A stretch of 64,000 bases of DNA from Firmicutes bacterium AF25-13AC. GTDB taxonomy: Bacteria; Bacillota; Clostridia; Lachnospirales; Lachnospiraceae. Shown here one piece after another: positions 9,227 through 19,126 of this stretch. Under the pieces are notes generated by a model. The model did no database searches, was not told the DNA's origin, and worked only from the letters and a program-made list of their open reading frames with translations. The stretch lies in contig QUFP01000019.1 in NCBI GenBank assembly GCA_003478935.1, positions 1 to 64,000 on the forward strand, read 5' to 3'. Within the stretch, counting starts at the first letter, position 1. The number at the start of each line of letters is the position of its first letter. Both the position numbers and the translations under genes were made by a program.

Positions 9227-9786
9227 TTACGGCTTATACATTTTTCCCCAATATGGAAAGTACCATCTGGCTGTCTCTATCATATTTACCCCGTTTGCCA
9301 TACTGCTTTTTTGCAGATAACGATGTGCTTCTTCCTCTGTCATGCCCTTTTGCTTCATCAAAAGATCCTTTGCAAGCATAATCTGCTGCTTATCAAACAC
9401 ATTTCGCTGTTTTGGCTGCTGACGTGCTTTTTTCTTTCGCAGCTCACTTTCTTCTACAGCCGCATCAACACTTGCAAGCAGCTCATGCACCTTAAGCGGC
9501 ATAGCTACGCATCTAATCCTTTTATCATCTACCTCACTTGTAAACCGCCTTGAAGCAAGAAGCAGCATATCAAATTGTTCCGACAAATCCTCCCTAAGCT
9601 GACTATAGATCATGTCGTCAATCGGTATCCGCACACAACTACTCCATTATGCAGATCATCGGCATATTGAAGTGTCTGAGCACCCGAGGTACAGACAGCA
9701 ACAACGGGGAATCCATTTTTCACTAAAATATTTCGGATACTTTTTGCATCCTCCGGCTTGGGAAATGCCACTATCACATTTGTCAC
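9227..9786 (-). CDS. ANTAR-domain response regulator paired with glnA (frameshifted)
   Basis: A response-regulator-like receiver followed by a C-terminal ANTAR RNA-binding domain (about the last 55 residues, with [22 protein letters not shown]). ANTAR proteins prevent termination by binding paired hairpins in leader RNA. The gene directly follows glnA, as in clostridial glnA-nitR pairs, which implies nitrogen-responsive antitermination. I place the start at GTG 9786 because GGGGGAAT lies upstream. The frame breaks near 9612-9625 (CGA-TTG-ACG-ACATG needs one more base to read on into DMIYSQL). The receiver begins [16 protein letters not shown] and lacks the usual acidic DD pair, so it may not be phosphorylated. 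Confidence 0.75.
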
Positions 9787-9852
9787 TGAGATTCCCCCTT
9801 TTACACATAACATTTTCGTGCTGCAGTATCTGTTACATCAAAATATTTACAC

Positions 9853-11187
9853 TTAATACTTGTTTAGATACTGCCGGGTTTCCCAATCAGTTACATAAGC
9901 CTGATACTGACTTACCTCACGCCTTTTTGCACGAACATATTTGCCGGAAATATACTCGCCAAGCGTCTTCATAACAAGAGGATCATTTTCCATTTCCTCC
10001 ACTGCCTCTGATAAACTCTTTGGCAGACGCTTTAAATTCAGCTTCTCACACTCTTCTTCACTGAGGCGATAAATATTTAATTCTGTTGCTGCCTGTGGCA
10101 TTAAGCCCTTTTTAATTCCTTCAAGACCTGCTGCAATGATACCAGCAAATGCCAGATAGGAATTTACACAAGGGTCAGGGTTTCTAAGCTCAATATGCAT
10201 ATCCTTTGCAGATGTTCTTGGAACGCTGATTAATGGTGAGCGATTGCCTGATGACCATACAATATAGGCCGGTGCTTCATTTCCCGGAACAATGCGCTTA
10301 TAGGAATTTACAAGCGGATTTGTTACTGCTGTCAATCCTCTTACATGTGCCATGATACCTGCCATAAAATGATAGCCAAGCTCACTAAGTCCATATGAAT
10401 CAGCTGGATCGGACAAAATGTTATTGCCTTCTAAATCCATAAGCGTCATCTTAAGATGCATACCGCAGCCATCTGAGTCATTCATCGGCTTTGGCATAAA
10501 TGTTGCATGCAGTCCATGACGGCTGGCAATAGTTTTGCATGTCATGCGAAATGTCACTATATTATCGGCTGCTGCAAGCGCATTCACTGGCTGCAAATCA
10601 ATCTCATGCTGATAAGGTGAATGCTCATGATAGGAACTTCTGACATCAATTCCCATATCCTCAAGTGCAAGAATAATATCTCTTCTGACATTCTCACCTG
10701 TATCAAGCGGTGCAACATCAAAATAAGATCCATGTCCCTGCGTCTGCAGCATCACCTCTCCGTCTGTATCATATGGAAACAGACAAAATTCACATTCTGG
10801 GGCAATATAAGGATAAATTCCCATCTTGGCTGCCTCACGTATAACCCGCTTTAATATATAACGGCTATCCCCCTCAAATGGCGTTCCATCACACTTATGG
10901 ATATCACAAATCAGACGGGCAACCTTGCCTGTCTGAGGTCTCCATGGAAAGATCTCAAACGAATCCAAATCTGGATACAAGTACATGTCATCCTCTTCGA
11001 TTCGCACAAATCCGTCAATGCCAGAGCCATCAAATGAACATTCATTATTAAGTGCCTGCTCTAGCTGTCCTGCTGTAACTGCAATATTCTTTACGGTTCC
11101 AAACACATCTGTAAACTGCAGACGTATAAATCCAACGTCCTCCTCATCTACCATGCGTAAAATATCTTCCTTTGAATATTTCGACAT
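9853..11187 (-). CDS. glnA: Glutamine synthetase, type I
   Basis: ATP-dependent amidation of glutamate with ammonium. At 444 residues it matches the GSI-alpha subgroup, which lacks the adenylylation insert. The visible motifs are the catalytic-domain segment DGCGMHLKMTLMD, the ATP-site stretch around GNEAPAYIVWSSGNRSP and the RNPDPCVNSYLAFA motif. It heads a run with an ANTAR regulator, dapL and aroA. A strong hairpin at 11271-11291 lies in the leader and may take part in control, but it does not clearly show the paired six-base loops expected for an ANTAR target. Confidence 0.93.
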   Translation of the reverse strand: MSKYSKEDILRMVDEEDVGFIRLQFTDVFGTVKNIAVTAGQLEQALNNECSFDGSGIDGFVRIEEDDMYLYPDLDSFEIFPWRPQTGKVARLICDIHKCDGTPFEGDSRYILKRVIREAAKMGIYPYIAPECEFCLFPYDTDGEVMLQTQGHGSYFDVAPLDTGENVRRDIILALEDMGIDVRSSYHEHSPYQHEIDLQPVNALAAADNIVTFRMTCKTIASRHGLHATFMPKPMNDSDGCGMHLKMTLMDLEGNNILSDPADSYGLSELGYHFMAGIMAHVRGLTAVTNPLVNSYKRIVPGNEAPAYIVWSSGNRSPLISVPRTSAKDMHIELRNPDPCVNSYLAFAGIIAAGLEGIKKGLMPQAATELNIYRLSEEECEKLNLKRLPKSLSEAVEEMENDPLVMKTLGEYISGKYVRAKRREVSQYQAYVTDWETRQYLNKY

Positions 11188-11270
11188 ACTGATGTTTCCT
11201 TTCCAACTGATTACTCTGCTATCTGGCGGCTAACTTATGTTTCAGTTTACTAACCCACCATTTTGACAGT

Positions 11271-11291
11271 GGGGGCAAACTTGTTGCCCCC
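11271..11291 (-). promoter_or_regulatory. Hairpin in the glnA leader
   Basis: GGGGGCAA and TTGCCCCC form an 8-bp GC-rich stem with a 5-nt loop, about 84 nt before the glnA start. No U-run follows on the minus strand. It could be part of an antitermination structure. Confidence 0.4.
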
Positions 11292-11355
11292 GTTGGCATG
11301 ATACTATAGTAACACATCTTTACTGTATCTTCTATATCTTTTTTTCAAAATTAAC

Positions 11356-12792
11356 TTAATATGCTTTGCCCCATACAACCATTTTCTTTGCTTTCTTTCC
11401 GCAGCATACACATACGTCAGAAAGCTCTTCCTGCTCAAACGGCATGCAGCGGCTTGTTGCTGACAGCTCTTCCTTTACCTTATCCTCACATGCGCGGTCA
11501 CCGCACCACATAGCCTTTACAAAACCTGGCTTATTTGCAAGAATATCCTTAAACTCTTCATAATTTGTTGCTGTATAGGTGTGAGCATCTCTATGTGCTC
11601 TTGCTCTCTCAAGCATTTCCTTTTGCATAGTCTCAAGAATCTCACCTACCTTCGCTGACAGTTCCTCAAAGCTTACGGTGATCTTTTCTCTTGTGTCACG
11701 GCGAACAATTACTGCCTGTCCTGCCTCGATATCCTTCGGACCTACCTCGATACGAACCGGAATACCACGCATCTCTGCCTCTGCAAATTTAAAGCCTGGT
11801 CCCTTATCAGAATCATCGATAGTTGTTCTGAAGTTCTTTGCTAACTCTTCCTTAAGTGCATATGCCTTATCCATAACACCTTCCTTATGAGCTGCAATCG
11901 GAATAACTGTTACCTGAGTCGGAGCAATTCTTGGTGGAAGAACAAGACCGCTGTCATCTCCGTGAACCATGATTAACGCACCGATGATACGTGTTGTCAT
12001 ACCCCATGAAGTCTGGTAAACATGCTTAATCTTATTATCCTTATCTGCAAAGGTTACATCAAATGCCTTTGCAAAGCCGTCTCCAAAGTTGTGGCTCGTT
12101 CCAGACTGTAAAGCCTTTCCATCATGCATAAGAGCCTCGATGGTATAAGTAGATACAGCACCTGCAAACTTCTCCTTATCAGTCTTAACACCCTTAAGAA
12201 CAGGAATAGCCAGTATTTCCTCACAGAAATCAGCGTAAACATTTAACATCTGGATTGTTCTTTCCTCAGCCTCCTCTGCAGTTGCATGAGCAGTATGACC
12301 CTCCTGCCATAAGAACTCTCTTGTTCTTAAAAATGGACGAGTCTCCTTCTCCCAACGAACAACTGAACACCACTGATTATATACGCGCGGCAGATCACGA
12401 TAAGAATGAATGTCTCTGGAATAAAAATCACAGAATAATGTCTCAGAAGTCGGACGTACACACATACGCTCTGGCAGCTCGGTCAGTCCACCATGAGTAA
12501 CCCAGGCTACCTCTGGTGCAAAGCCTTCTACATGATCCTTTTCCTTGTCAAGAAGACTCTCTGGAATAAACATTGGCATTGCCACGTTCTGTACACCAGT
12601 TGCCTTAAAACGTCTGTCAAGTTCATGCTGGATATTCTCCCAGATTGCATAACCATATGGCTTGATTGCCATAAATCCCTTTACGCTTGTATAATCACAC
12701 AGCTCAGCTTTCTTTACAACGTCTGTATACCACTGTGCAAAATCTTCATTCATTGAAGTGATTGCTTCTACTAATTTCTTTTCCTTTGCCAT
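11356..12792 (-). CDS. proS: Prolyl-tRNA synthetase, archaeal/eukaryotic type
   Basis: Charges tRNA-Pro. The segments [16 protein letters not shown], the class II region [16 protein letters not shown] and [23 protein letters not shown] belong to the short type-3 ProRS, which has no editing insertion. A Cys-rich zinc region and a C-terminal Tyr close the protein (478 residues). The ATG at 12792 has GGAGG upstream; the frame is open further but that part lies in the T-box leader. It is controlled by the T-box at 12828-13080. Confidence 0.93.
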   Translation of the reverse strand: MAKEKKLVEAITSMNEDFAQWYTDVVKKAELCDYTSVKGFMAIKPYGYAIWENIQHELDRRFKATGVQNVAMPMFIPESLLDKEKDHVEGFAPEVAWVTHGGLTELPERMCVRPTSETLFCDFYSRDIHSYRDLPRVYNQWCSVVRWEKETRPFLRTREFLWQEGHTAHATAEEAEERTIQMLNVYADFCEEILAIPVLKGVKTDKEKFAGAVSTYTIEALMHDGKALQSGTSHNFGDGFAKAFDVTFADKDNKIKHVYQTSWGMTTRIIGALIMVHGDDSGLVLPPRIAPTQVTVIPIAAHKEGVMDKAYALKEELAKNFRTTIDDSDKGPGFKFAEAEMRGIPVRIEVGPKDIEAGQAVIVRRDTREKITVSFEELSAKVGEILETMQKEMLERARAHRDAHTYTATNYEEFKDILANKPGFVKAMWCGDRACEDKVKEELSATSRCMPFEQEELSDVCVCCGKKAKKMVVWGKAY

Positions 12793-12827
12793 GTTAACCT
12801 CCATTTTTGATTCGGGTGGATAATAGG

Positions 12828-13080
12828 AAAGTCCCCTGTCAGCAATTTTTACTGACAAGGGACCAAATCATTCTTTGCTTCGGCGGTACCACCCTTATTA
12901 AAACCATGCGGTTTTCTCTTTTTTATGCCTGTAACGCTTGGCTGCGTCCAGTTTCCTGGAATGCTCCAAAGTAGGTTCGTTCCCGCGCATTTGTATGCTC
13001 TCACCAACCGCATACTCTCTGTGAAACCGCCTGAAAGTACTATTCTTCTTCATTGCACCATGCAGATTTATAATCTGAAT
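12828..13080 (-). promoter_or_regulatory. T-box riboswitch leader of proS (Pro)
   Basis: The minus strand contains the T-box core AAGGGTGGTACCGCC (around 12882-12896), whose UGGU part pairs with the acceptor end of uncharged tRNA. A terminator follows: GTCCCTTGTCAG pairs with CTGACAGGGGAC (12830-12863) and then TTTCC. Stem I shows the AGAGAG and GGTGAGAGC features. The likely specifier is CCT (complement at 12973-12975), a proline codon that agrees with the gene it controls; the specifier is assigned by position, not by folding. Confidence 0.88.
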
Positions 13081-13086
13081 GGTTCT

Positions 13087-13115
13087 ATCTTACAAAACAA
13101 AATTTGATTTGTCAA
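13087..13115 (-). promoter_or_regulatory. Promoter of the T-box/proS transcript
   Basis: On the minus strand TTGACA (13110-13115), 17 nt, TAAGAT (13087-13092), directly after the lysC stop codon. Confidence 0.7.
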
Positions 13116-13120
13116 CCAAT

Positions 13121-14440
13121 TTAGAGCTGAGAAACTACAAAAATATCATAAATTGCTTTGATTGCTGTCTCAAACTCGGAATTTTTTACGCCAACGATGA
13201 TGTTGATCTCGCTAGAGCCCTGATCAATCATCTTTACATTGACCTTTGCATGAGCCAGTGCTGAGAAGATGCGTCCTGCTGTTCCTCTTGCCTCTCTCAT
13301 ACCACGTCCTACAATTGCAATAAGAGCGATATCCGGTTCAAGGTCAAGCACATCCGGGTGAACCAGATGCTTGATTTCTGTCAATACCTTCTGCTCTTTC
13401 TCCTCAAACTCGCTCTGATGTACAATAACAGTCATGGTATCAACACCACTTGGCATATGCTCGAAGGAAATACCATATTTTTCAAAAGCTTCCAGTACCT
13501 TTCTTCCAAAGCCGATCTCTGCATTCATCATATCTTTCTCGATATTGATTGCCACAAAGTCCTTCTTTCCTGCAATACCAGTAATTGTATACTTCGGCAC
13601 ATGGCAGGTCTTTTCTACAATCATAGTTCCTCTGTCTTCCGGTGAATTTGTATTCTTGATATTGATCGGAATACCTGCCTGACGTACTGGGAAGATTGCA
13701 TCCTCGTGAAGAACGGAAGCGCCCATGTAAGAAAGCTCACGAAGCTCCTTATATGTGATCGTTGTGATTGGCTCTGGATTTCTGATGATACGCGGATCTG
13801 CTACCATACAGCCTGAAACATCTGTCCAGTTTTCATACAAATTGGCGTTTACAGCTCTTGCCACGATAGAACCAGTTATATCAGAACCGCCTCTTGAGAA
13901 TGTTCTAATGGTGCCATCCTCCTCTGCACCAAAAAATCCTGGAATTACGGCACGCTCTACTTTCTCAAGACGCTTAGACATAATCTTGTTTGTGACAGCT
14001 GCATTAAAGGAACCATCATGATTAAAACGAATAACCTCTGCTGCATCTACAAACTCATATCCAAGATAGTTTGCCATAATAATACCATTTAAGTATTCAC
14101 CACGGGAGGCTGCGTATTCCTTTCCAGCTTTTGCTGCAAACTTTGACGCAATCTCCTCAAACTGCGTGTCAAGTGAAAGGTTTAGTCCAAGACCGTTAAT
14201 AATTTCATTGTATCTTGCCTGAATTTTAGCAAGCTTATCAGAAAAATCTTCGTCCTGCTCTGCAGCTGCATAACATGTATAGAGCATATCAGTTACTTTA
14301 GTGTCACCAGAAAAACGCTTTCCCGGTGCAGATGGAACCACATAACGTCTGTCGATGTCGCTGCAAATGATGTCTTTTACCTTTGTGAACTGTTCTGCGC
14401 TGGCCAGAGAGCTTCCGCCAAACTTTACAACCTTCTTCAT
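13121..14440 (-). CDS. lysC: Aspartate kinase (first copy)
   Basis: Phosphorylates aspartate at the entry to lysine, threonine and methionine synthesis. The N-terminus MKKVVKFGGSSLASAEQF, the substrate motif FSRGGSDITGSIVARA and two C-terminal ACT domains are visible. At 439 residues with a long helical insert (about 60-130), it belongs to the larger class with an internal insertion, unlike the 405-residue second kinase at 29197-30414. The start lies 44 bp after rluA, with no terminator between them, so it is probably part of the SAM-controlled metK-rluA-lysC transcript. That would link it to methionine supply. Confidence 0.9.
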   Translation of the reverse strand: MKKVVKFGGSSLASAEQFTKVKDIICSDIDRRYVVPSAPGKRFSGDTKVTDMLYTCYAAAEQDEDFSDKLAKIQARYNEIINGLGLNLSLDTQFEEIASKFAAKAGKEYAASRGEYLNGIIMANYLGYEFVDAAEVIRFNHDGSFNAAVTNKIMSKRLEKVERAVIPGFFGAEEDGTIRTFSRGGSDITGSIVARAVNANLYENWTDVSGCMVADPRIIRNPEPITTITYKELRELSYMGASVLHEDAIFPVRQAGIPINIKNTNSPEDRGTMIVEKTCHVPKYTITGIAGKKDFVAINIEKDMMNAEIGFGRKVLEAFEKYGISFEHMPSGVDTMTVIVHQSEFEEKEQKVLTEIKHLVHPDVLDLEPDIALIAIVGRGMREARGTAGRIFSALAHAKVNVKMIDQGSSEINIIVGVKNSEFETAIKAIYDIFVVSQL

Positions 14441-14484
14441 AATCGTATCTCCTCAACAATTAGTCTGACCGCAGTTATGTCTGA

Positions 14485-15228
14485 TCACCTTCCATTAACT
14501 GCTGTTATATTGGTATCATCATTCCAGGAAAATGTCAAGTATTTTCCTGTTATCGGATGTCGAAATGACAATTGTGCTGCACATAAAGCGATTGCACCGC
14601 GTGGTCCATGCACCTTTGCACCACCATAACGCACATCTGCTGCAATAGGCATACCCGCATGAGAAAGCTGTGCACGAATCTGGTGATGACGCCCCGTCTC
14701 AAGCACAATAGACAAAAAATGCCACCCACCCTCTGGTGAAGGATTGCTTGCATAAGGTAATAATATCTCACCTGATTTCACTTCTTCTCTTGCAATCTCT
14801 TTCCATGTTAAAACGGCTTTTTTTGCCAATGGATCTGCCTTACTTGATACTGATGTTGTACCTGTTCGCTTATCTGCCGTTAAATAACCCTCCAGCCTGC
14901 CTTCACATGCTGGTACTATTCCACTTACGACAGCTTCATATTTTTTTGAAAAATTTTCTGTCTGCAGCTGTGCACTTAAATCTGCTGCAGCCTTTTTTGT
15001 CTTTGCGTAGACCATCACACCGGCTACAGGACGATCTAATCTGTGTACGACAGCCAGATATGGGTTATCTGTCTTTGTTTTTGAGGACAAATAACCGCGA
15101 AGAAGACTTTCTTGATCCATCGCAAAGCTTTTTCCACGCTGAGATTCCATGCCAAAAGGCTTTTTTACTACGAGAAGGTGTTCATCCTCGTACAGAATGA
15201 ACACCTTCTGATTGCTGTATCCTGCCAT
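14485..15228 (-). CDS. RluA-family RNA pseudouridine synthase
   Basis: Isomerises uridine to pseudouridine in rRNA or tRNA. The catalytic motif HRLDRPVAGVMVYAKTKKAA contains the essential Asp, and the ENFSKKYEAVVSG segment follows. The 247-residue protein lacks an N-terminal S4 domain, so it resembles the short RluA/YjbO-type enzymes; the target site cannot be assigned. Its ATG comes one base after the metK stop codon, which implies translational coupling with metK. Confidence 0.85.
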   Translation of the reverse strand: MAGYSNQKVFILYEDEHLLVVKKPFGMESQRGKSFAMDQESLLRGYLSSKTKTDNPYLAVVHRLDRPVAGVMVYAKTKKAAADLSAQLQTENFSKKYEAVVSGIVPACEGRLEGYLTADKRTGTTSVSSKADPLAKKAVLTWKEIAREEVKSGEILLPYASNPSPEGGWHFLSIVLETGRHHQIRAQLSHAGMPIAADVRYGGAKVHGPRGAIALCAAQLSFRHPITGKYLTFSWNDDTNITAVNGR

Positions 15229-15229
15229 C

Positions 15230-16414
15230 TTATGCCAGATACTTCTTCAGCACTTCTGCCTTATCAGTCTTCTCCCACGGAAGATCAATATCAGTTCTGC
15301 CGAAGTGGCCATATGCTGCTGTCTGAGCGTAGATCGGACGTCTCAGATCAAGCATCTTGATGATTCCAGCCGGACGAAGATCAAAGTTTTCACGGATAAT
15401 ATCAACGAGCTTTGAATCCTCTACTTTGCCAGTTCCAAATGTATTTACCATGATAGATGTCGGATGTGCAACACCGATTGCATAGGAAACCTGAATCTCA
15501 CAGCGCTGTGCAAGACCTGCTGCTACAATATTCTTTGCAACATAACGTGCTGCGTATGATGCTGAACGGTCTACCTTTGTGCAGTCCTTTCCTGAGAAAG
15601 CACCGCCGCCGTGTCTTGCCATACCGCCATATGTATCAACGATCAGCTTTCTTCCTGTCAGACCGCTGTCACCCTGTGGTCCGCCGATAACAAAACGACC
15701 TGTTGGATTTACGAAAAACTTAGTCTTCTCATCTACCAACTCTGCTGGAATTACCTCGTCAAATACATACTTTTTGATATCCTCACGGATCTGCTCCTGT
15801 GTTACATCCGGATCATGCTGAGTAGAAAGAACAACAGCATCAAGACGTACCGGCTTATCATTCTCATCATACTCAACAGTAACCTGAGTCTTGCCGTCTG
15901 GTCTTAAATAAGACAATGTTCCATTCTTACGAACCTCTGTCAGTCTGCGTGCCAGCTTATGTGCCAGAGAAATCGGATATGGCATAAGCTCTGGTGTTTC
16001 GTTGCTTGCATAACCAAACATCATACCCTGATCACCAGCTCCTGTATCCAAATCGTCCTTATCCTCACCATTTTTTGCCTCAAGAGACTTATCAACACCC
16101 ATTGCGATATCAGTAGACTGCTCGTCAAGAACTGTCATAACCGCACAGCTGTCTGCGCTAAAGCCATATTCAGCATCGGTATAACCAATCTTTCTGATAG
16201 TATCTCTTGCTACCTTCTGGATATCAACATATGCATTTGTGGTGATCTCACCCATAATCATAACAAGACCAGTTGTAGTACATGTTTCGCATGCAACACG
16301 GCTCATCGGATCCTGCTCGAGCATTGCGTCTAATACTGCATCAGAGATCTGATCGCAGACCTTGTCTGGATGTCCTTCTGTTACAGATTCAGATGTAAAT
16401 AAATAATGTGCCAT
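15230..16414 (-). CDS. metK: S-adenosylmethionine synthetase
   Basis: Makes SAM from methionine and ATP. Motifs are [20 protein letters not shown] at the N-terminus, [12 protein letters not shown] (ATP region) and [23 protein letters not shown] phosphate loop (here SASY). The ATG at 16414 has AGAGAGG upstream; the open frame reaches further into the leader but without a start signal. The length of 394 residues is normal. Expression is under the SAM-I riboswitch at 16502-16668. Confidence 0.95.
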   Translation of the reverse strand: MAHYLFTSESVTEGHPDKVCDQISDAVLDAMLEQDPMSRVACETCTTTGLVMIMGEITTNAYVDIQKVARDTIRKIGYTDAEYGFSADSCAVMTVLDEQSTDIAMGVDKSLEAKNGEDKDDLDTGAGDQGMMFGYASNETPELMPYPISLAHKLARRLTEVRKNGTLSYLRPDGKTQVTVEYDENDKPVRLDAVVLSTQHDPDVTQEQIREDIKKYVFDEVIPAELVDEKTKFFVNPTGRFVIGGPQGDSGLTGRKLIVDTYGGMARHGGGAFSGKDCTKVDRSASYAARYVAKNIVAAGLAQRCEIQVSYAIGVAHPTSIMVNTFGTGKVEDSKLVDIIRENFDLRPAGIIKMLDLRRPIYAQTAAYGHFGRTDIDLPWEKTDKAEVLKKYLA

Positions 16415-16440
16415 AAATTTTCCTCTCTTTCGTATCTTAT

Positions 16441-16500
16441 ATATGCGCAATTCACGGATGCACATTTTCAAAACTAACGTGACGTGTGAATTGCTTGCGC
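16441..16500. repeat. Short copy of the structured repeat family, in the metK leader
   Basis: GCGCAATTCACGGATG at the left and, on the minus strand, GCGCAAGCAATTCACACGTCA at the right form an imperfect inverted repeat with an AAGC bulge. The arms match those of the 184-bp element at 7812-7995: CA(A/G)T(T/C)CACGGA(T/C)G and CA(A/G)TTCACACGTCA. At the third base the pair is A-T here and G-C there, a compensatory change. It lies between the riboswitch terminator and the metK ribosome site. Confidence 0.5.
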
Positions 16501-16501
16501 T

Positions 16502-16668
16502 AAAAAAGTCCGCCCTTAAGGGGCGGACCGACAACATTCTATTTATCCGTTCACCTCTTATTGTTCGACTGCAGGCAATGCCTGCTCGCTCAGGTTGGCA
16601 CCTTCCTTTTGCAAGGGGTTGCCGTGACTTCACTGATCCTATGTATCTCCATCACTCTGAATAAGGGG
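16502..16668 (-). promoter_or_regulatory. SAM-I (S-box) riboswitch with terminator, controls metK
   Basis: The minus strand reads CTTATTCAGAG...GTGATGG, then GGATCAGTGAAGTCACGGCAACC, GGAAGGTGCCAA and CGAACAATAAGAGG, which are the P1 to P4 hallmarks of the S-box. An intrinsic terminator follows at 16502-16528 (GTCCGCCCC...GGGCGGAC and T6). SAM binding should favour termination, so metK and the genes behind it are expressed when SAM is low. Confidence 0.95.
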
Positions 16669-16689
16669 GTATTCTTTTTTGCAAATGGG

Positions 16690-16718
16690 ATTATAACCCT
16701 GTTTGCATCAAAAAGCAA
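16690..16718 (-). promoter_or_regulatory. metK promoter
   Basis: On the minus strand TTGCTT (16713-16718), 17 nt, TATAAT (16690-16695), a short distance before the S-box. Confidence 0.75.
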
Positions 16719-16759
16719 GTGTTTTTTTTATTTTTTCTTTGTTGTTTATAAATCAACGA

Positions 16760-18063
16760 TCACCAATTAGTTGTGCCATTTTTCAGGCGGAAACGCTGGA
16801 TATCCTTCTCTGTCTCCACTTCCTCGATGATACCGCCAAGGCTAGTGAGCTTTTCTGCAAAATCTTCATAGCCTCTTTTAATGTATACGATGTCCTCAAG
16901 CACACTTACACCCTGTGCTGCCAAGCCTGCAATAACAAGCGCTGCACCGGCACGAAGATCTGGCACTGTAACTGATGTACCTGAAAACTGCTCGATTCCA
17001 TTTATGATTGCGATGTTGCTCTCCACCTGAATGCTTGCACCCATGCGAATAAGCTCATCCACATAGCGGAAACGATTATCAAAAATACTCTCTGTCACAA
17101 CGCTAGTACCGCGAGCAAGTGCCAGTACAACTGACATCTGCGGCTGCATATCTGTCGGGAAACCTGGATATGGCAGTGTATTTACTGATGTTGCATGAAG
17201 TCTCTCTTTACAGACAACACGTACAGCATCATCAAACTCAGAAACCTCACAGCCTATCTCACGAAGCTTAGAGCTTAAGCAGTCTAAATGCTTTGGAATA
17301 ACGTTTTTAACAGTTATATCACCTCTTGTAGCTGCTGCAGCCATCATAAATGTTCCTGCCTCGATCTGATCAGGAATAACGCTGTACTCAGCTCCATGAA
17401 GCTTCTTCACACCTTCAATACGAATCACATCAGTACCGGCACCCTTAATATTAGCCCCATACTGTTCAACATATTCGCAACATCTACAATATGAGGTTCC
17501 TTGGCAACATTTTCAAGAACTGTACGCCCCTCTGCCAACGTAGCAGCCAGCATAACATTAATCGTCGCACCTACTGATACCTTATCGAAATAAATACGCG
17601 CACCAACCAACTTTTTTGCGTCAACAATAATCATACCATTGCTGATCTTTCCAGTTGCGCCAAGAGCACGAAATCCCTTTAAATGCTGATCAATCGGACG
17701 GCTTCCGATATTGCATCCACCCGGAAGGGCAACCTCTGCATGGTGATACTTTCCTAAAAGCGCACCAAGAAGGTAATATGATGCTCTCATCTTCTTTACA
17801 TAGCTGTTATCTACAACACAGCTTCCGATTGTTTTTCCATTTAATCTGACGGTATGGCGTTCATCGCGTACTACTGCCGCACCTGTCTCACTGATTGCCT
17901 CCAGAAGGATATTTACATCCTTTACATCCGGAAGGTTTGTAACTGTTACAAACTCATCTGCCATGATCGCTGCAGCCAGTATGCCAAGCGCTGCATTTTT
18001 GGCACCGCCAATAACAACGTCGCCCACCAACGGATTCCCGCCTTTTATTACATATTGTTCCAT
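16760..18063 (-). CDS. murA: UDP-N-acetylglucosamine 1-carboxyvinyltransferase (frameshifted)
   Basis: First committed step of peptidoglycan synthesis: enolpyruvyl transfer from PEP to UDP-GlcNAc. The N-terminus MEQYVIKGGNPLVGDVVIGGAKNA and the active Cys in PGGCNIGSRPIDQHLKG (about residue 117) are intact, so the protein should be fosfomycin-sensitive by family rule. The frame breaks in the C-run 17455-17458; one more G on the coding strand gives MGANIKGAGTDVIRIEG and joins both parts into about 434 residues. An essential gene broken only by one homopolymer base points to a read error. A long leader of about 250 nt separates it from its promoter. Confidence 0.88.
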
Positions 18064-18471
18064 ATATTTCTATCTCCCGTTCCAATCAATAATCGGTATG
18101 TTTGGAGTCTGACAGGCTGAAAATACCGACATGAAGCAAAAACCTCATGACAGACATCAAACTAATATTGTCTGTTCTGCCACTTGGTTTTATTGGCAAT
18201 TCAGCTTATCTTTGTCTTTGATTTTTAGTTACATTTATTTTAAGCTATAAGCGTTTCGTGCATTATGACGAATTAAACCTGATTATGACTTGCCTATTTT
18301 ATCAAGTCTGTTTCATTATAACATACTTTTCGCCTTTGTAAACCTCTTCTAAATAACTTTATGACTTTTATTGCAAAAGGGACATATTCATGTAACAATT
18401 TTGTAATATTTTTCTAAAACATGCGTTTGGAATTAGTAACTGACAGCTATTGTCACTCGAACTTTTTTTCG
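18064..18471. other. murA leader and promoter region
   Basis: A minus-strand promoter is visible: TTTACA (18337-18342), 16 nt, TATAAT (18315-18320). The roughly 250-nt leader between it and murA is AT-rich. It contains small inverted pairs such as CATGA/TCATG around 18131-18150, but I recognise no riboswitch class. The palindrome TGACAGCTATTGTCA (around 18441) lies just past the flavin reductase gene. No gene is seen here. Confidence 0.5.
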
Positions 18472-19059
18472 TCAGTGCTTCTTTTTTTCCTTTTTGTCTT
18501 TCTTCTTCACGCTATAGCCAAAGGTTCCAAGGATGTTGTCAAATGTCTGATACTCTCCATGTGAATATGCAACAAGGTGTGCCTTATTTAAATCAAGCTT
18601 TCCCTTTTCGTCAAGCAGTGACTCATCAACCTGCACAGCCGTAACCTTTGCCAGAAACATATCATGGCTGCCAAGCTCAAGCACCTGCGTCACCTTGCAC
18701 TCAATATTAACAGGACTTTCCTTTACAAGAGGAACATTAACTGTAGAAGCCTTTTCTCTTGTCAAACCTGTCGCCTCAAACTTGTCCAGATCACAGCCAG
18801 AGCGCACACCACAAAAATCTGCTGCCCGGCAAATTTCCTTTGACACGAGATTTATTACAAATTCCTTGTTTTCCTTTAACATATGATGTGAATAACGCTC
18901 TTTTCTAACGGAAATATAAGTCATTGCCGGATCAGAACACACTGTTCCAGTCCATGCAATCGTAATTAAATTATCATTTCCTGCACTGTCTGCAACACTT
19001 ACAAGAACGGCAGGTACCGGATAAAGCATATTGCCAGGTCTCCAAATTTGTTTGCTCAT
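18472..19059 (-). CDS. Flavin reductase-like FMN-binding split-barrel protein
   Basis: A 195-residue protein of the flavin reductase-like family. The conserved order is WRPGNMLYPVPAVLVSVAD, TIAWTGTVCSDPAMTYISVRKERYSHHML and a C-terminal substrate loop. Members bind FMN or carry out NAD(P)H-dependent flavin reduction or related electron transfer. The last about 12 residues are almost all Lys, Glu and Asp. It is monocistronic on the minus strand. The physiological substrate is not known. Confidence 0.8.
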   Translation of the reverse strand: MSKQIWRPGNMLYPVPAVLVSVADSAGNDNLITIAWTGTVCSDPAMTYISVRKERYSHHMLKENKEFVINLVSKEICRAADFCGVRSGCDLDKFEATGLTREKASTVNVPLVKESPVNIECKVTQVLELGSHDMFLAKVTAVQVDESLLDEKGKLDLNKAHLVAYSHGEYQTFDNILGTFGYSVKKKDKKEKKKH

Positions 19060-19126
19060 TATTTTCTCACTTTCTTTTTTGTCTGTCTATTTTTCTTAAT
19101 AAAGTTTATAAAAATCATGATCATAT

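Noticed and set aside
14441..14484. Possible lysine riboswitch before lysC
   Set aside because: The gap is only 44 bp and shows no lysine-box features.
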